A stretch of 64,000 nucleotides of DNA from Agaricus subrufescens (GCA_029945375.1 CM057062.1:992001-1056000); one strand, 5' to 3'; counted from the stretch's first letter, positions 24,557-38,064 are shown. Made by a program: numbers and translations. The notes: a model not told the origin generated them from the sequence alone.

Positions 24557-27471
24557 TTATATAGTACTACCGAGTTTCTGGCGTTCGCCCTCATTAAGAT
24601 AAAGAAAGAACACATAACTCCACTCCGACACACCATCCTCCAAGTCATCCAACTCAACCTCGATACCACAGTAATACGTTGAAGTGAACATAATCGGAAC
24701 CGTGCGATCTGGAAACCGGGCAGCCCAGCTTTCCCATTGACGTTTAAGCCTCTCATAACAAAATGAACAGTTGCGCGGAGTAAAGGAAGTATCCCAATCC
24801 TGTTCCCCTCTTTCTTCGAACTGACCCTTGCGTTTATGCTTTGCAATAAAATATCAAGGTCTGTCTATAAATGTAAATGCTTTACTCACCTTGCAACTTG
24901 ATTCCCATACATCAGGTAAAGTCGTTGAAGCGGAACGGCGAAAGTGCATCTTTATAGAGCAGTCGTTGTCGAATTGCGACACTCGGATTGACTTGGCAGG
25001 TACTTGCTCGATTATGCCGTGCTTCATGAATTCATGGCGTCGAGATTTATCCTTTATGTATAATCTTAGTCCTACAAGTAAGGAACAGATCGATTGTGGG
25101 GCACTTACAAGGACCAAGTCACGCAATTCATACAAAGGAAATTCCCCGAATCTGGTTCGAAACCGAGTGGTAAAGATTTTCACGTAGGTCTCGCTTTGGA
25201 ACACTGGATCTCCACGTTGTATCCCAGCCGAAACTTCTCCAACTGCCAGCTGATACATACTCAGTCGCGTACTTGCGTCATCCCATTTAATTCCCTCACG
25301 AGCCGGCCACGTAATCGAAATCTCGTCACCAGCACCAGTATGGCGATCCAATTTGCCATGGTTAAAAGAATAATGCGTGTCATCAGCGTCAAGGTCAATG
25401 CCACGGGGAGCATCCTTTAACACTCTGAATGCACACTCTATCATGAGTTGTCGAGCCTCAAGTTTGATGTTGGTGGAAAATCCAGATCGAGATATATGGT
25501 CAACCAATGATTTATGAAAAGGTTTTAAAGGTTCGTCGTGGGCATTATGGCGCTGGGGAAACGACAAAACAGATCGAAGACGATTGAGTGCCGCATAAGC
25601 TTCATCAGCCGTCATCCCTAACCAATTGCATAGGACGATAAAGTTTCTTCCGAATCTCAAGGCCGAATCCCAATCTGATGACAGCAGTAATAAGAGTTTC
25701 CGGGTGTTAGCCATGTTTTTGGGAGGAACATTGGATAGGATGCGGGCATACAGTGCATCGAGAAGAGCCATTGGGTGTTCTTCTCGGGACAGGTCGGATA
25801 TCGGCAGCTCATCGATTACGTTCAGGACATCAGAAAGCTGCGAGGCCGGGTCCCCAACGTTTGAATCGCCAATATATTTGATGACGGTCTGCGCATATGC
25901 GAACAGCCCGCCCGCAGCATTCGCTAATTTCCACAAATGCTGTTCATTGGGCCAAGATGGCTCAAGTGAGTCCGATGCCCTCCCTATCTCAGTCAATTCA
26001 TGGCGAAGGAACCGTTCAACGTCAGCACGAGCCTCGTTCGAATCTACGGCAATTTCCTCCTTTTCATATGCTGGCATGACCTCGGATCTGGCAAAGAAGG
26101 AGATTATGTGTGGTTCAGGGCGGCTGGCAATGAGCCATACGATGGATGACGAAGGATACGAGATGCAGAAGCTAGAGATAAGGCGGAGGAGCTCGACCTG
26201 AGTTCGTGTTTCCTTGCATTCGTCAAGGCCATCAACAATGATGAGCACGCGTCCAGCAGAGTTCAGGTCGCGGTTGTGAATGAATGGCTGAACAATGAAC
26301 TTCTCGAACTGGACAGCCATCGATGCTTGCAAGAGAGATGGGTCACGATTGACCTTGTCCTCGATGAGCTGACGGTATAAGTCGGATTTGGCGGCGAACT
26401 GGTAAGAGAGTGTGACGATGGTTTTCGTTCCCTCGTTACGTCCATTGATAGACAGGAAAACCGATGCTTGCGAGGCTACTAAAAGCTTTGGTGACTCGGC
26501 GACATTCTGCATGACAGCAGACTTTCCTACTCCTGCACCTCCAACTATCCAGCGCATCTTTTTGACTCCGTCGCAATGGGTAATAAAGTTTATGCACCGG
26601 TCAAGGATTGCCAAGCGCGTTCCGGGATGGCACCTCGGCGGTGGATCACGAGCGGAGGAATCTGACGCCGCCCCAGGGATTGTTTCCTTTAGAAGGTCCT
26701 TCATGACTAGCGGAATGGCAGTCAGCAGGGATAACAAGATATATATAACTCTTACAATGGTTCGAAGTGGTGACGTTGCTCATTAGTGTAACTAGCGGAA
26801 TCATTGTTCAAAATTGGGAAAGTAGTCACATGTAATGAGCATGCCTTACCACTGCCGTTAGCATTGTCAATAAAGTTCGACCCCACAATAGAAATGTCAT
26901 GTGCTTTCTTGAATATGCCCTCGCCCCGTGGTGATGGTAGAAGATGGTTGCTGGATGGTAGCTTTGACTGTTTCAACGACAGTGTTCGAAATATACAGAT
27001 GAGACTGACCGTTTGATGTTCTAGAACCAAAGATTGTTGTGAGGGAATTGCGAGTGAACACGACGCACGCCTGGACTCAGTTGAATGTGTGGATTTTGGA
27101 GTATGGGGGGGATGAAGAGGTATCTGAGAAGCCGAATCGGGAAGGCTGAGCTTTGGTACAGAGATTGAGTTGATATCGTTTGATGCTGTGATCTCCTGCG
27201 ACAGAGGCGAGGGCTGGTCTTCCACCTCCCTGTCAGCACCAAGGAAACCTGTGGTTAGATTACTTGAAATAGCCGATAAATGAGAGGTTCCAGTTCCGGT
27301 ATTCGTGTCCTGCTTCGTCGCACCCTGGCTTGAAGAAGGACGATGGGACATGACAGGGCTCGGACTGAGATTTGGGGTGGCTGCATCAGTGCGAGAGTTT
27401 GTCGACAAATGGGAGCGCGATGAGCGACGAGAACGTAGGAACCGAGGAAGGTGGAAGGTGAACCCAGGCAT
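24557..27471 (-). CDS. N6: NACHT-domain NLR-like protein, subfamily A
   Basis: Predicted exons: 27471-26850, micro-exon 26791-26756, 26706-25109, 25051-24890, 24838-24557; phases agree, 899 residues. The frame is open up to 27693 and could start earlier, but MPGFTFHLPRF at 27471 aligns with the other N-termini. Exon 1 reads straight into exon 2 (KKAHDISIVGSNFIDN); the intron present in N5 is open here, in frame, and has no good acceptor. The intron after the NACHT exon (25108-25052) is also in frame and stop-free, so its retention would only insert 19 residues; its acceptor is AAAG. Walker A GGAGVGKS is at about 275-282, Walker B VLIIVDGLDEC at about 373-383. The C-terminal domain (753-899) is the most divergent of subfamily A: YYCGIEVELDD and SEWSYVFF replace the usual YCCVEF and SEWTYWFW; it ends QKLGSTI. 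Confidence 0.87.
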
Positions 27472-28062
27472 GGGGGACGTCGAAGGCAGTGCCAAAGCCC
27501 ATTCGAGCTGTCCATCAACGTGTCGACACAACCTATTCAGAAGTGTCCCTATTTTACCCACGCTTCTGACAACTTCGGATGCTTCCACAGACTCTATGCC
27601 GTGTATATAGACTTGTTGAGGTATAATCATATCTCTCTCTGCCAGGTTTAACAGGCAACTCGGTATATGAATTTCCTGGTCAGGTGCATTCAAACGTCCT
27701 ACTTACCCAGGTGCGGTCTAACTAGGTTAACCCGCTTATGGGCTGACACTCACAACGACTGCAAGTGCTGGCCGTATCTCTACTCTTATGTAATTGAAGT
27801 TTGGTTATCGGCACCTCTACGGACAGCCAGCATGCTATCACAATAAGAAGAAACCAAATCTCCTTTGTCAGCGAGGCCCACTAGTAGACGTATCCGTAGA
27901 ATATATAAAAGTGTGATGAACGGAAAGCAAATCAATATCATTTAATAGATCGCCAATCAACTATGTAAATACCGTCCAAACAATCGGAGAACTTCACTGA
28001 CAAATTCAAACGCTTGAGACCTCAAGATATATAATGAGAACGTTTCAGTAATATATGATACA
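27472..28062. other. Intergenic between N6 and N7
   Basis: Contains the N6 leader block (minus, about 27496-27515) without a convincing TATA box. No gene or repeat recognised. Confidence 0.45.
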
Positions 28063-30988
28063 CTATATAGTACTACCAAGTGCTTTACGTCCGTCCTGAG
28101 AAAGGAAAAGCCAAAACCAATATGTCCACTCCGATGCATTATCCGGATCAGCATATTTGAATTCGACACAACAATAACTTGCTGATGTGAACATAATATG
28201 GACATCATGGTCCGCGGACCGGCTGACCTGGCCTTCAAATTGACGTTCAAGCCTATCATAGCAGAAACTACAATCAAAATAGTCAAAGACAGTGTTCCAA
28301 TTCTGTCCCTGACCTACTCGTGTATGCTGTACCGCACAATTTCATTGGGAGTCTATTGATGCAAATAATGCACTCACCTCGCAAGATGGTTCCCATAAAT
28401 CAACTAGAGTCGTGGTTGGACCACAATGGTGGAACTGTATCTTAACGTCGCAACTACGGTCAAACGCGGAAAACTTGATTGCCTTGGCAGGTAGTTGCTT
28501 GAGTATGCCGTACTCCAGGAAGCCATGGCGGCGAGATTCATCCTAAGTATAATTTCGAGCCTTTAAGTATAGCAGGCAGTTGATTATGACACACTCACAA
28601 ATACTACGTCGCGCAATTCATAAAAAAGATCGCTATCATAACGAACTTCAAATGCAGTGGTCAAGAGTTTGATGTAGGACTCGCTCAGGAACACTGGATT
28701 TCCACGTTTTATCTCCGCCGCGACTTCTCCGATTGCGAGCTGATACAAGTTCAATCGTGTTTGCGAGTCGTCCCAGGCTGACATCCCCTTATGGGCCGGC
28801 CAAGAAACTGAAATGTTGCCACGGACACCAGTATGGCAAGCTAGCCTACCATAAACGAAACCATAACCCTCGACATCAAGATCAACGCCATCGGGAGCTT
28901 CTTCTAGCACTCTGAATGCACATTGAACCATGATTTGTCGAGCTTCAACTTTGACGTCAGCGAAGAACCCGGATCGGACTATATGATCAACAAATGATTT
29001 GTGGAAAGGTTTTAGTGAATTTTCATGTGCCTCATGGCGGCGAGGAAAATCCAAAACGGAGCGGAGGCGGTTGAGGGCCGCATATGCCTCGTCAGCAGTC
29101 ATCCCCAACCAATTGCACAAAACAATGAAACTCCTCTGATTCTGCAAGGCGTTGCCCCATTGTGATACCAGCGCCAGTAAGAGTTTTCGAGTATTAGCCA
29201 TGGTTCTGCGTGGAATATTGGATAAGATGCGGGCATACAGCGCATCAAGAAGAGCCATCGGATGTTCTTCTCGTGAAAGCTCGGACATTGGAAGATCATC
29301 AATCACATTGATGACGTCAGAGAGCTGCGAGGCCGGGTCGCCAAAATTTGGGTCACCAATATATCTGACGACAGTCTGCGCATAGGCAAATAGCCCACCC
29401 GCAGCATTCGCCAATTTCCATAAATGCTGCTCATCGGGCCAGCATGGTTCAAGTGAATCCGATTCTCTCGCAATCTCCTTCAACTCGTGACGGAGGAACC
29501 GTTCAACATCAGCGCGAGCCTCATTAGTGTCCACAGCAATTTCCTCCTTTTCATATGCTGGTATGACCTCGGGTTTAGCAAAGAATGAAACGATGTGGGG
29601 TTCAGGGCGGCTGGCAATGATCCATACGATGGGCGAGGAAGAATACGAGATACAGAAGCCAGCGATAAGACGGAGGAGCTCGACCTGGGTACGTGTGTCA
29701 TTACACTCGTCAAGGCCATCAATAATAATCAATACGCGGCCGGCAGAGTTAATGTCGGGGTTGTGGATGAACGGCTGAACGATAAACCTCTCAAATTGAA
29801 TGGCCATCGATGACTGAAGAAGGGATGGATCTCGATTGACCTCGTCCTCAATAGCCCGACGGTATGACTGTGATTTGGCAGCAAACTGGTAGGAGAGTGT
29901 GATAATGGTTCTTGCTCCCTCACTGCGTCCATTGATGGAAAGGAAAACAGATGCTTGGGATACCACTGCTAGCTGGCGCGACTCGGTAACACTCTGCATG
30001 ACAGCGGACTTTCCCACTCCGGCGGCTCCAACGACCCAACGTATCTTTTGGACTCCGTTACAGTGAGCAATAAAATCTATGCATCGTTCGAGAATCGCCA
30101 AACGAGTTCCTGGATGACATCTTGGGGGTGGATCGCGGGCGGAGGAATCAGCACCAGCCCCAGGGATCGTTTCTTTCAAGAGTTTCTCCATGACTGTCAG
30201 AGTCGGGTCAATAGTGATAACATAACTCGGCGTCTTGCTTACATTGATTGGTGGTGTTATAGTAGTTCATCAACGTCACTAGCAAATATGATATTTGAGA
30301 CCGGGAAACCAACCGTGCACAGTGATGATGACTCACTATTGCCCTTGGCATTGTCAATGAAATTTGACCCCATAACAGAGAAATCATGCGCGTTCTTAAA
30401 TACCTCCTGGCTTTGGTACCGCGATGGTGTGGAATTATCAGCTGAATCTAGCTTTGGATGGCTCAACATTGACATTTGCAAGTAAGATTTTAAGGAGAGA
30501 CTCACAATTTGTCGTTCAATAGGCAGGAATTGTTGGACTGGTGTCCCGAATGAACATGATGAATGCGGGAATGATGTTGATTCCGTGGAAACTAGAAGAT
30601 GGGGGACTCCAGTGGGTGGCTGGGAAGCCAAATCCGGCGGGCTGAACTCGGATGCAGAGATCGACGTGATTGGCGACGACACAGGCAAGGGTTGGCCCGC
30701 GGAATCTCTGCCCGCCGTGCCTACAGCATGGAGGTGAGGGGTATCTTTAGGATAAGCTAGGCTAGTGGGAGCGGGAGAGTGTGAGTTGGACATAGCGTCA
30801 TGGGTGTCCGGTTCCAGAGCGCGTTGCCTAGAAGAAGGACGAGGGGATAATGCAGGAGTTTGGCTGGAATTTGGGGAATCGGAGGTGGTCACATCATTGC
30901 CAAGGTCCGCCGAGGATGAATGTGAATGTGAGCGCGAAGAGCGCTGAGAACGTAGGAATCGAGGAAGGTGGAAGCGAAAGTCAGGCAT
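28063..30988 (-). CDS. N7: NACHT-domain NLR-like protein, subfamily A
   Basis: Predicted exons: 30988-30337, micro-exon 30278-30243, 30193-28599, 28542-28378, 28326-28063; phases agree, 903 residues. Start MPDFRFHLPRF. Exons 1 and 2 are fused: the sequence where N5 has CAG before CACCAG reads CGG before TACCAA, so the acceptor is gone, and the former intron is open and translated (it adds SLKSYLQMSMLSHPKLD-like sequence). Walker A GAAGVGKS is at about 285-292, Walker B VLIIIDGLDEC at about 383-393, then WIIASRPEPH. The C-terminal domain (762-903) is slightly short because of a small deletion after HTRVGQ; it reads NASEWTYWFWLFL and ends KALGSTI. Long stretches of the NACHT exon look nearly the same as N9 and N11, on the other side of the island, which suggests gene conversion or a common recent source. 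Confidence 0.87.
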
Positions 30989-31486
30989 TCCAGCGGGGCA
31001 GGACGAGGGCAGTGGCCAAGCCCATTCGAGCTGTCCATCATGCAACATGTCGATGTAATTTAATTATAGGTGTCCGCACTCCCACCCAAATGCTCATACC
31101 GCTTACGGCAACTTTTGGATTTTTTCTGCCCCAACTTCAAACCGAACAAAACACCATCACGTTTGGGACTAGTATATGGGACCAGAACTGAACTGAAGAT
31201 CCAATAAAATTCTTTCTAGTACGATCATTGCTGGTCGAGGCCTAGTGCAAGGCACGAGTTCACTGTTGGATAGATTTGACCTATTATTGATCACAACGTC
31301 TTCCCCAATCCGATCTGACGGTTCAGATCCTGCGTTTTTCTTAGATGTGTTGTGATCGCTAGAATGAGTGTTTGAAGCAGGAGCGTTGCTTTATGCGCTA
31401 CTCAAAATTACTCAGCTGAAATATTATATGCCACGACTGACACTTAGAGCACCGTCGAGTCCCTTAGGTGCGAACAAATTTGTACA
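30989..31486. other. Intergenic between N7 and N8
   Basis: Holds the N7 leader and a TATA-like CTATAATTAAAT on the minus strand near 31058-31069. Otherwise nothing recognised. Confidence 0.45.
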
Positions 31487-34297
31487 TTACACAAGGATCC
31501 CATACTTTTTACGCCTCTCAGTCAAAATCCTACACCAAAACCAATACGTCCACTCCGACAAACCATCCTCAGCATCAACGAACCGAAACTCCACACAACA
31601 ATCCTGGGAAGAAGTAAACAAAATCGAAACAGCGTGCCCCGGAAACCGTATCTTCCAGTCTTCCAACTGGCGTTTAAGCCGTTTAAAGCAACGGCATTTT
31701 CGTGGAACAAATGTAGTCCTCCACTCCTGGTCCACCCCTTCATTCCAGTCACATTCGCGTTCATGCTAGCAAATTTTTATTCAACGCATTCGTCAGAAAG
31801 TTGATCACGGGTTTACCACCCACCCGACAATCTGAAGCATCCCATGGATCAGATAAATTCGCCACGACAGTAGCAGGACATCGAAACTGCGATTTGACGG
31901 TTCTATATTCATAAATTTCCGAAACGTCAACAATATCGAGGGGAGTTTCCCGGAGTGTGCCCTCGATCATAAATCGAGATCGTCGAGATTCATCCTCATT
32001 TATAGTTTTAGCATTAAAAAACATAAACAAAGGAAGAAAGATGGCTCACAAATATCAGATCATACAAGGCAGAAAATGGAAAGTCGCCATTGTACCACTC
32101 GAACTGAGTTGTCACAAGATAGATGTAAAACTCACTCAGAAAGGTGGTGTTGCCATTTGCTATCCCTGCTACGACCTCCCCGATCGCCAGTTTAAAGATA
32201 CTCAGCCTCGTTTCATTATCATTCCAGCCAACCTCTTCATCAGCAAGCCAAGTAAGTGAGATCCTTTCGCCAGTGCCAGGACCTCGGGCCACTACTCCAT
32301 CGCGGAACTCATAATCCCCACCACCGAAATCAACACCATCGTGAGCCTCCTCCAAAATTCTTATTGCGCATTTGGCCATGAGTTGTCGTCCCTCGTGTTC
32401 GATATTACGTGAGAATCCGGATCTGGAGAATTCACGTATGTAATCGATGAACGATTTGTGACAGGGTTCGAGCCCCTCTTTATGAGCCTTTTCGCACCGC
32501 GGGACATACAAAACAGAATACAGGTGATTGAGAGCGGCATAGGCTTCGTCGCGTGTCATACCCAACCAGTTGCACAGTACAATAAAGTTCCTACCCGTTC
32601 TACAGTCCTTCAAGGGTAGATCCCAACCTAACGCCAATGCGAGTAGGAGCTTTCTGGTATTGGTCATGATTTTGGCTGGAACGTTAGACAGAATCCGATC
32701 ATATAGTGCATCAAGTAAAGCCATCGGGTGCTCTTCTCTGGATAGATCAGTCATCAAGTGGTCGTCAATGACGGACAGCACCTCAGAGAGCTGCAACACT
32801 GGGCTTCCAATCGCCGAGTCGCCGATATATCTGATGGCTGTATGCGCATATGCAAACAGCCCACCAGCAGCGTCAGCGAGTTTCCAGAAATCCCGTTCAT
32901 TAGGCCAGTGGGTATCCAGTGAAGGCGACGCGTCTTTGATTTCCGTGAATTTGTCATAAAGGAAACGTTCAATGTCTGCACGAGCCTCGTCGGAATCTAT
33001 AGGGATTTCCTCCTTCTCATACGCAGCAATATTATTGTGCCTGGAGAAGAAAGAAGTAATGTGCCTTTCGGGCCGGCTGGCAATGAGCCATATCAGGGGT
33101 GAAGAGGGGTGCACGAGGCAGAGATCGGAGATAAGACGAAGGAATTCCAGCTGCATCTGGGCGTCCTGACATTCATCGAGGCCATCAATAATAATCAGGA
33201 TCCGGTTGGTAGATTTCAGCTGGGGCTTGTGTATAAATGGTTCAACGATTAACTTCTTGAATTGCTTAGCCATCGACGATCGAAGGAGTGATGGATCACG
33301 GGTGATCTCGTGCTCAATGAATTGGCGATACAGCACGGATTTCGTCGCCAACTGGTAGGAAAGGGTTATGACAACTTTTGTTCCATCACTGCGCCCATTG
33401 ATCGAGAAGAAGACAGATGCGTGGTAGTTCACGGTAAGCTCGGGAGATTCAGCCACGTTCTGCATGATGGCCGATTTACCAACTCCAGCTGCACCGACTA
33501 CCCAGCAGATCTTCCTGGCTCCGTTACAATTGGAAATGAAGTATAGGCAGCGCTCGAGTATGGCCAAACGAGTTCCGGGATGACATCGTGGTGGTGGATC
33601 ACGATCAGAAGAATCGAATTCTGCTCCAAGTATGGTTTTCTCCAGGAGATCTTTCATGACTGACAAACGTTGTGATCAATACGCAGAGAGATACACGGAT
33701 AACACTTACATTGGTCCGAGGACGTGTAGTAATAGCTAACTGGTAGCAGCAAAGATCCGGTCAGTATAGAAATCTAAGATACCAGTACCAAAGGACTTTT
33801 TCCTCACCGGTACCCACATTTCCATAGACGAAGTTTCCGCTCGCAGTAAAATTTTGTGCTTCATTAAACATGCCTATGTTCTGGTACTGTGGTTTTAACG
33901 ATTGCTACAAGTATCTTAATTTCTGGAATCGCACTTGAGTATCATTAGATTAGCTCACATTTAGATGTTCAGGCTCTAGATATTGCTGCGAAGTTGTTGT
34001 AAGCGCATACGTTGGAAGCTGTGGCAATGGCTTGTCTGCTCGGTGAACAAAAAGGCGACCCGTTGAGATTTGAGGATTCAGGGTATATCCAGGAGTGGAT
34101 TGCTGAGACGGTTTAGGGACCGGTTTCTTTGGCTGTTCTGGGAGGGGGCGGGAGGGTGGAGGTGGAGAGATGCTAGAGCCAGAAGAGTGAGCAGTATCCA
34201 CATGATCAGGTGGGCGTAGAGGAGATGGTTTCGATGAAAGCGAGCGTGAACGGTAGAAACGGAGGAATGGAGGGACGAGGAGTGAGAAATCTGGCAT
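31487..34297 (-). CDS. N8: NACHT-domain NLR-like protein, subfamily B
   Basis: Predicted exons: 34297-33959, 33886-33808, micro-exon 33739-33710, 33659-32050, 31994-31824, 31765-31487; phases agree, 835 residues. The start MPDFSLLVPPF aligns with the family N-terminus although the frame is open further upstream. Exon 1 is short, Pro-rich (PKKPVPKPSQQSTP) and lacks the central part present in subfamily A. Exon 2 gives EAQNFTASGNFVYGNVGT. Walker A GAAGVGKS is at about 205-212, Walker B ILIIIDGLDEC at about 303-313, then WLIASRPERH. The helical region has CHKSFIDYIREFSRSGFS with the extra residues typical of subfamily B. The C-terminal domain (687-835) reads GLSEWTYWFWCRI and ends KKYGILV. It is the last NLR copy before the island at 34.3-48.9 kb. 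Confidence 0.87.
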
Positions 34298-35501
34298 CAA
34301 AAGCCGTGTTGGGAGATGGAAAGAAAGATCGCTCCAGACATGGAAGGGACAGGAAGTATGCACACATGACCTCGCAGTGACGATCACAACGTGTTTGTTA
34401 TGCGCGACACACGAAGCGCTCAGCAGAGAGCGAGACGCCTGCGGGCTATCGTGAATCCGCACCATGATGACTTTCCCACAATGATTCGCAGGCCTGATGT
34501 TCATGGCGGTACATCATGGTTCGCATGCAATTATGTATACTCAAAAGCAGCTTATGCATCATCCTCCTGTTGCAATCGAATGGTATTTCCAGACAGCTTT
34601 GAGCTCATGTGTATGCATGGTATGTGCTCAGATGGTGGTAGTATGTACTCAGTAGAATCAGTACGACAACTAGTGTCGCTGCGACAAGTGCACAGTAACA
34701 GCTAAAGAACAAGTAGTGTCATGGGGCACCTAGGGTGGCCGGTACATATCAACGGAGAGCCGTGTGCTTACTCTACCTAAGAGAAAATTGGTAATCCTGC
34801 TAACAGTTCGTTTCTTTCATCATCAAGATAGACAAAAAGTAGTCTATAGTAGGCTCGGGTGTACTCATTGTGATAGTATGGTATTACGATATCAGTTTGA
34901 TCAACTGTTCTCTCTTGAGATCGGTCCCTGTGAGGATGTTTGTGGGTAGATAAACAATAATTTGTTAGCTTGTCCGCTACCACATCAGGATTTCAACCGA
35001 ATGGAACTCTCCCTCCGGCCATAGTATTAGTAAATGCGTTGGACATTGGACAAGCTCGAAAGCCTTACATACTAGAACTCTCAAAAAGAACGTTTCAGTG
35101 ATATATGATACATTCACTGTGAGACCGGGGGGTATGTAAAATACTATGGCTGAAAACGCCTGTGAGGAGAGTTAACAACTGTTGAAATGTCAGTTAGAAT
35201 ACACCTCATTAAGTAGTATTTGACATATGAAAATACTAGACATATACTACTTTATTGACAGTATAATACCTGTCGGCATCATAGTCATATACTCATGTCA
35301 AAGGCAACATCACACAGATTTTCGCAGTCAAAAAACTTGTTAGAAGCCAGTAAATCACATAGTGAGAGGCATTCAATTATAGAGCTATTCGAAGTACTAG
35401 ATGTTAATAGTAGTGCAAATAACTAGTAAATAACCTGACAATAGGTACTCAAATACGGAGCTGGTATGAGTAATCTAATATGTTAATGGTAATTAGGTTA
35501 G
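34298..35501. other. AT-rich spacer at the left side of the island
   Basis: No open frame with supporting structure. The composition turns AT-rich after about 34.7 kb. This is the border between the NLR array and the unrelated genes; I found no target-site duplication or terminal repeat that would mark an insertion edge. Confidence 0.4.
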
Positions 35502-36827
35502 CTACAGCTTCTTTCCCTTTGCCTTTGATGGGGCATTAGTACGGCTACTATCACCCTGTCGTGTTCGCTTTGTTGGTGCAGTGTCTTGATGAGTAATATC
35601 CACATTTTTATATGATCGTTTTGAACCTGCTCTCAGTGTTCGCTGCACTGGCTCGCCACCTTCCTCTCTAACACATACTTTGGCATTACTCTTATTCTTC
35701 TCCTTTTGCGCCCCCTTCTTCATGGCCGGTTTCTGAGCCTGTGCTGTAGTTTTGACTTTCTTGGTAGTTTTGTTCTTCTGTTGCTTTGGCTCCGATTCTT
35801 CTCGCCCGACATCATCCATCAATTCATCATCATCACTACCAAACCCTTTCAATTCAGTGCCCTGAACTTTAAAATAGTCAGGGTCATTGCCTTTGAAGTC
35901 GCTATTAATATTCTCACCATCAATATCATCATTACCATTGACTTCATCCTCTGTAAGATTAACATCCTCATTCTCATGATCACTGGCCATCGCATCCTCC
36001 ATTTCGCTATTAACCTTGTCTGTGGTACTATCATCCTCAGGAGTCCTATCCTCAGGCTCGTTGTTACCTTCAGCCTCAGAGCTGTCATTATCTTCAGCCT
36101 TGGAGCTGTCAGCTCTTTCCATCGGAGTTGTTGTTTCAGGAGTAGCATTGGCAGGCCTTCGTCTGCCTCGATTATTACGATAATATGTCAGTATTCCCTT
36201 CATGATCTCGTAGCTAGCCCAGTCACTGTCATATTTTCGAAGAGGCTCATAATCGTGTCTTGCCTTATAGATGAATGAATAAATATAGCTGATTATAGTA
36301 GATTAAAGGAAATACATACAAGTTTTGCCGCCGTAGCAAGTTGTGAGGGGTTGATACTATTATAAAGCATAGTGAACTTGATCCCAGCATGTTTCATTGC
36401 ATCGCTAACCGTGCGCTACAATTTATCAATATATAAGCAGATGGCGAAAGTAAAAAGATTGGCTGGACTTACACGGCATTGGTTGTAGACCGTCTTATTG
36501 TCTATCAGTTGCATGTCGGTTTGCAGGTGGCTGATCTGCTCAGGAGGCGGAATGAGACTTCGGGAAACTTTGGTCTGGGGACCCGAAACAGTAGCTTTCT
36601 TCAATTGATCGAGCTCCGCTGGAAACACAATGAGATCTGAGTATGGTGAAGAAGGATGGTCTACCTTCACGATGCGCAAGTTTCTTTTCCAATCGCTTAA
36701 TCCTTTCTAGAGAATTATCGCTAACAACCCCGCGGGAGGTGGTAGTACTGGCTCGTTGACCTGCCGGGACTGGTTGATTCTCTTTCGACGAAGAAGAGGC
36801 CTTGGTCGAGGGTTTTCTAGTAGGCAT
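35502..36827 (-). CDS. Uncharacterised protein with coiled coil and acidic, nuclear-type C-terminus
   Basis: Predicted exons: 36827-36665, 36618-36473, 36415-36320, 36263-35502; all GT-AG with agreeing phases, 388 residues. The start MPTRKPSTKASSSS opens a basic Ser/Thr-rich segment, followed by a short coiled coil (ERIKRLEKKLAHRE). The middle contains YDSDWASYEIMKGILTYYR; a core of the kind DWAxxEIxKxxLxxxRN occurs in a family of uncharacterised agaricomycete proteins often found in many copies per genome (from memory, not checked). The last 200 residues are strongly acidic (runs of D, E, N), then basic with KKVKTTAQAQKPAMKK and a final PSKAKGKKL, consistent with a nuclear, chromatin- or nucleic-acid-associated protein. 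No enzyme motif is seen. It is divergent from the gene at 37317, with about 490 bp between starts. Confidence 0.72.
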
Positions 36828-37316
36828 GCTTGAGTCTATAGTCGTGCTGAAGGACGAGAGAGGTGTGGGGTGCAAATTAAAGTTGAAGGTTTATTTAAAT
36901 AATTTGCGACTTACAGAGAGTCTGCATCTCGATGCTTCACCGCTTAACACAATAACCGAGCGGAGGGGAGCTGACACAGGCACGCCGAAGGTGTAAGTAA
37001 GAGGACTGCTTCGCTGAGGTCAATTACAGAAAAAAATACTCCACTTTACGTCTTTCGCATTTTACGTTTTTCTGCAAGTTGTATTCGGGTACTGTTTGAC
37101 GCCGGCATTGGGTACGCAAACTGTAAGCCCCGCCTTAATTGCTTGGCAGGAGGCGGTGGCGGCGAGTCGGATATCATTGTTAGAGCAGAATGGTGGCAAA
37201 AATGAGAAAAAAAATACTTACGTCTTCTTCCTACTGCCGGCCACAATTGATTCCGATACCCGGCTGTGTGCATAGCAAATTCGCTTTAGTGGTCTGATAA
37301 ATCTATTTATCTGTAA
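36828..37316. other. Divergent intergenic region
   Basis: Shared upstream region of the 36827 (minus) and 37317 (plus) genes. A short minus frame (37046-37172, MISDSPPPPPAKQLRRG) is proline-rich and could be an exon, but nothing supports it. Confidence 0.35.
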
Positions 37317-38064
37317 ATGGAAAACAGTACTTTGGATATAAATTCGTCCCGGGGTGGCTTTGAGACTTTCAACTTCTCCCCGATGTCGAGACAACCCTCC
37401 TATACAGAGTCAGAATCAGTGGTTGAGATAGTCCCAGAGACTCCTGGCGCATCTATGGAGCGTGAAAATCGGCTCGGGGTAAAGAAGTATCGTGACGCGT
37501 ATGCAGACTCCGACGATGCATCAGAGCCATCTACTACAGCACCTGTCAGGCAACCAAGCTGGGACACTGGTAAGTCGCTTACAAGGATCAGTCACTTGAT
37601 ACTGAATACCGTTCAGTGATTAGAAACAGGGCAAAAAGGACGGCTGGGTATCGCACCAAAGGAACAGACGTACAACACGAGGCGGTTGGTTCCATTGCTG
37701 AAGGTGGGAGTGATAATCGGCAGAAAATCACGGTCAATCTCGTTGCCGAATCCGTTAGTGCTCGTCGGGGTACCACCGTTGATTTGACAACCACTGGAGA
37801 CACTGTCAGCACTGAAGGGATACAGGACGGGGGTTGTCGGAAACGCTGGAGAAATTTTGAGTTATCGATTGAACAAAAACTAGATGAGCAACAGCAGAAG
37901 GCAAGTGATCATTTTTCGAAGTAGAAGTAAACTGATTTCTCTTACTTTAGAAGCGCAAGACGATTCGTATACGTATTCCAGGCAACGACAAGGGTAGCTT
38001 CGAGATACAAATGGACTCATCCGAGCATGAGGAGAAGTTGGATGTTACAGTGGGCGCAATCTGA
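37317..38064 (+). CDS. Small uncharacterised charged protein
   Basis: Predicted exons: 37317-37569, 37617-37900, 37951-38064; total 216 residues. The first intron is GT-AG. The second uses a GC donor (AAG/GCAAGT, at 37901) and a good TTTAG acceptor; without this splice the frame stops at 37924, and with it the product continues KKRKTIRIRIPGNDKGS and ends TVGAI. The protein is hydrophilic and probably disordered at the N-terminus (PSYTESESVVEIVPETP), basic in the middle, with a helical stretch FELSIEQKLDEQQQK near the exon 2/3 junction. No family recognised. It sits between two other island genes that also look nuclear or mobile-element-like, so it may belong with them; that is conjecture. Confidence 0.55.

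Noticed and set aside
24854..26737. N6 NACHT exon and exon 5 as one uninterrupted exon
   Set aside because: The open stretch 25052-25108 has a GTAAGT donor and corresponds to an intron in all other copies; retention remains possible.
35706..36278. Plus-strand open frame of 190 codons, Ile/Phe-rich
   Set aside because: It is the complement of the acidic and basic C-terminal exon of the minus-strand gene; the hydrophobic composition is a mirror effect.
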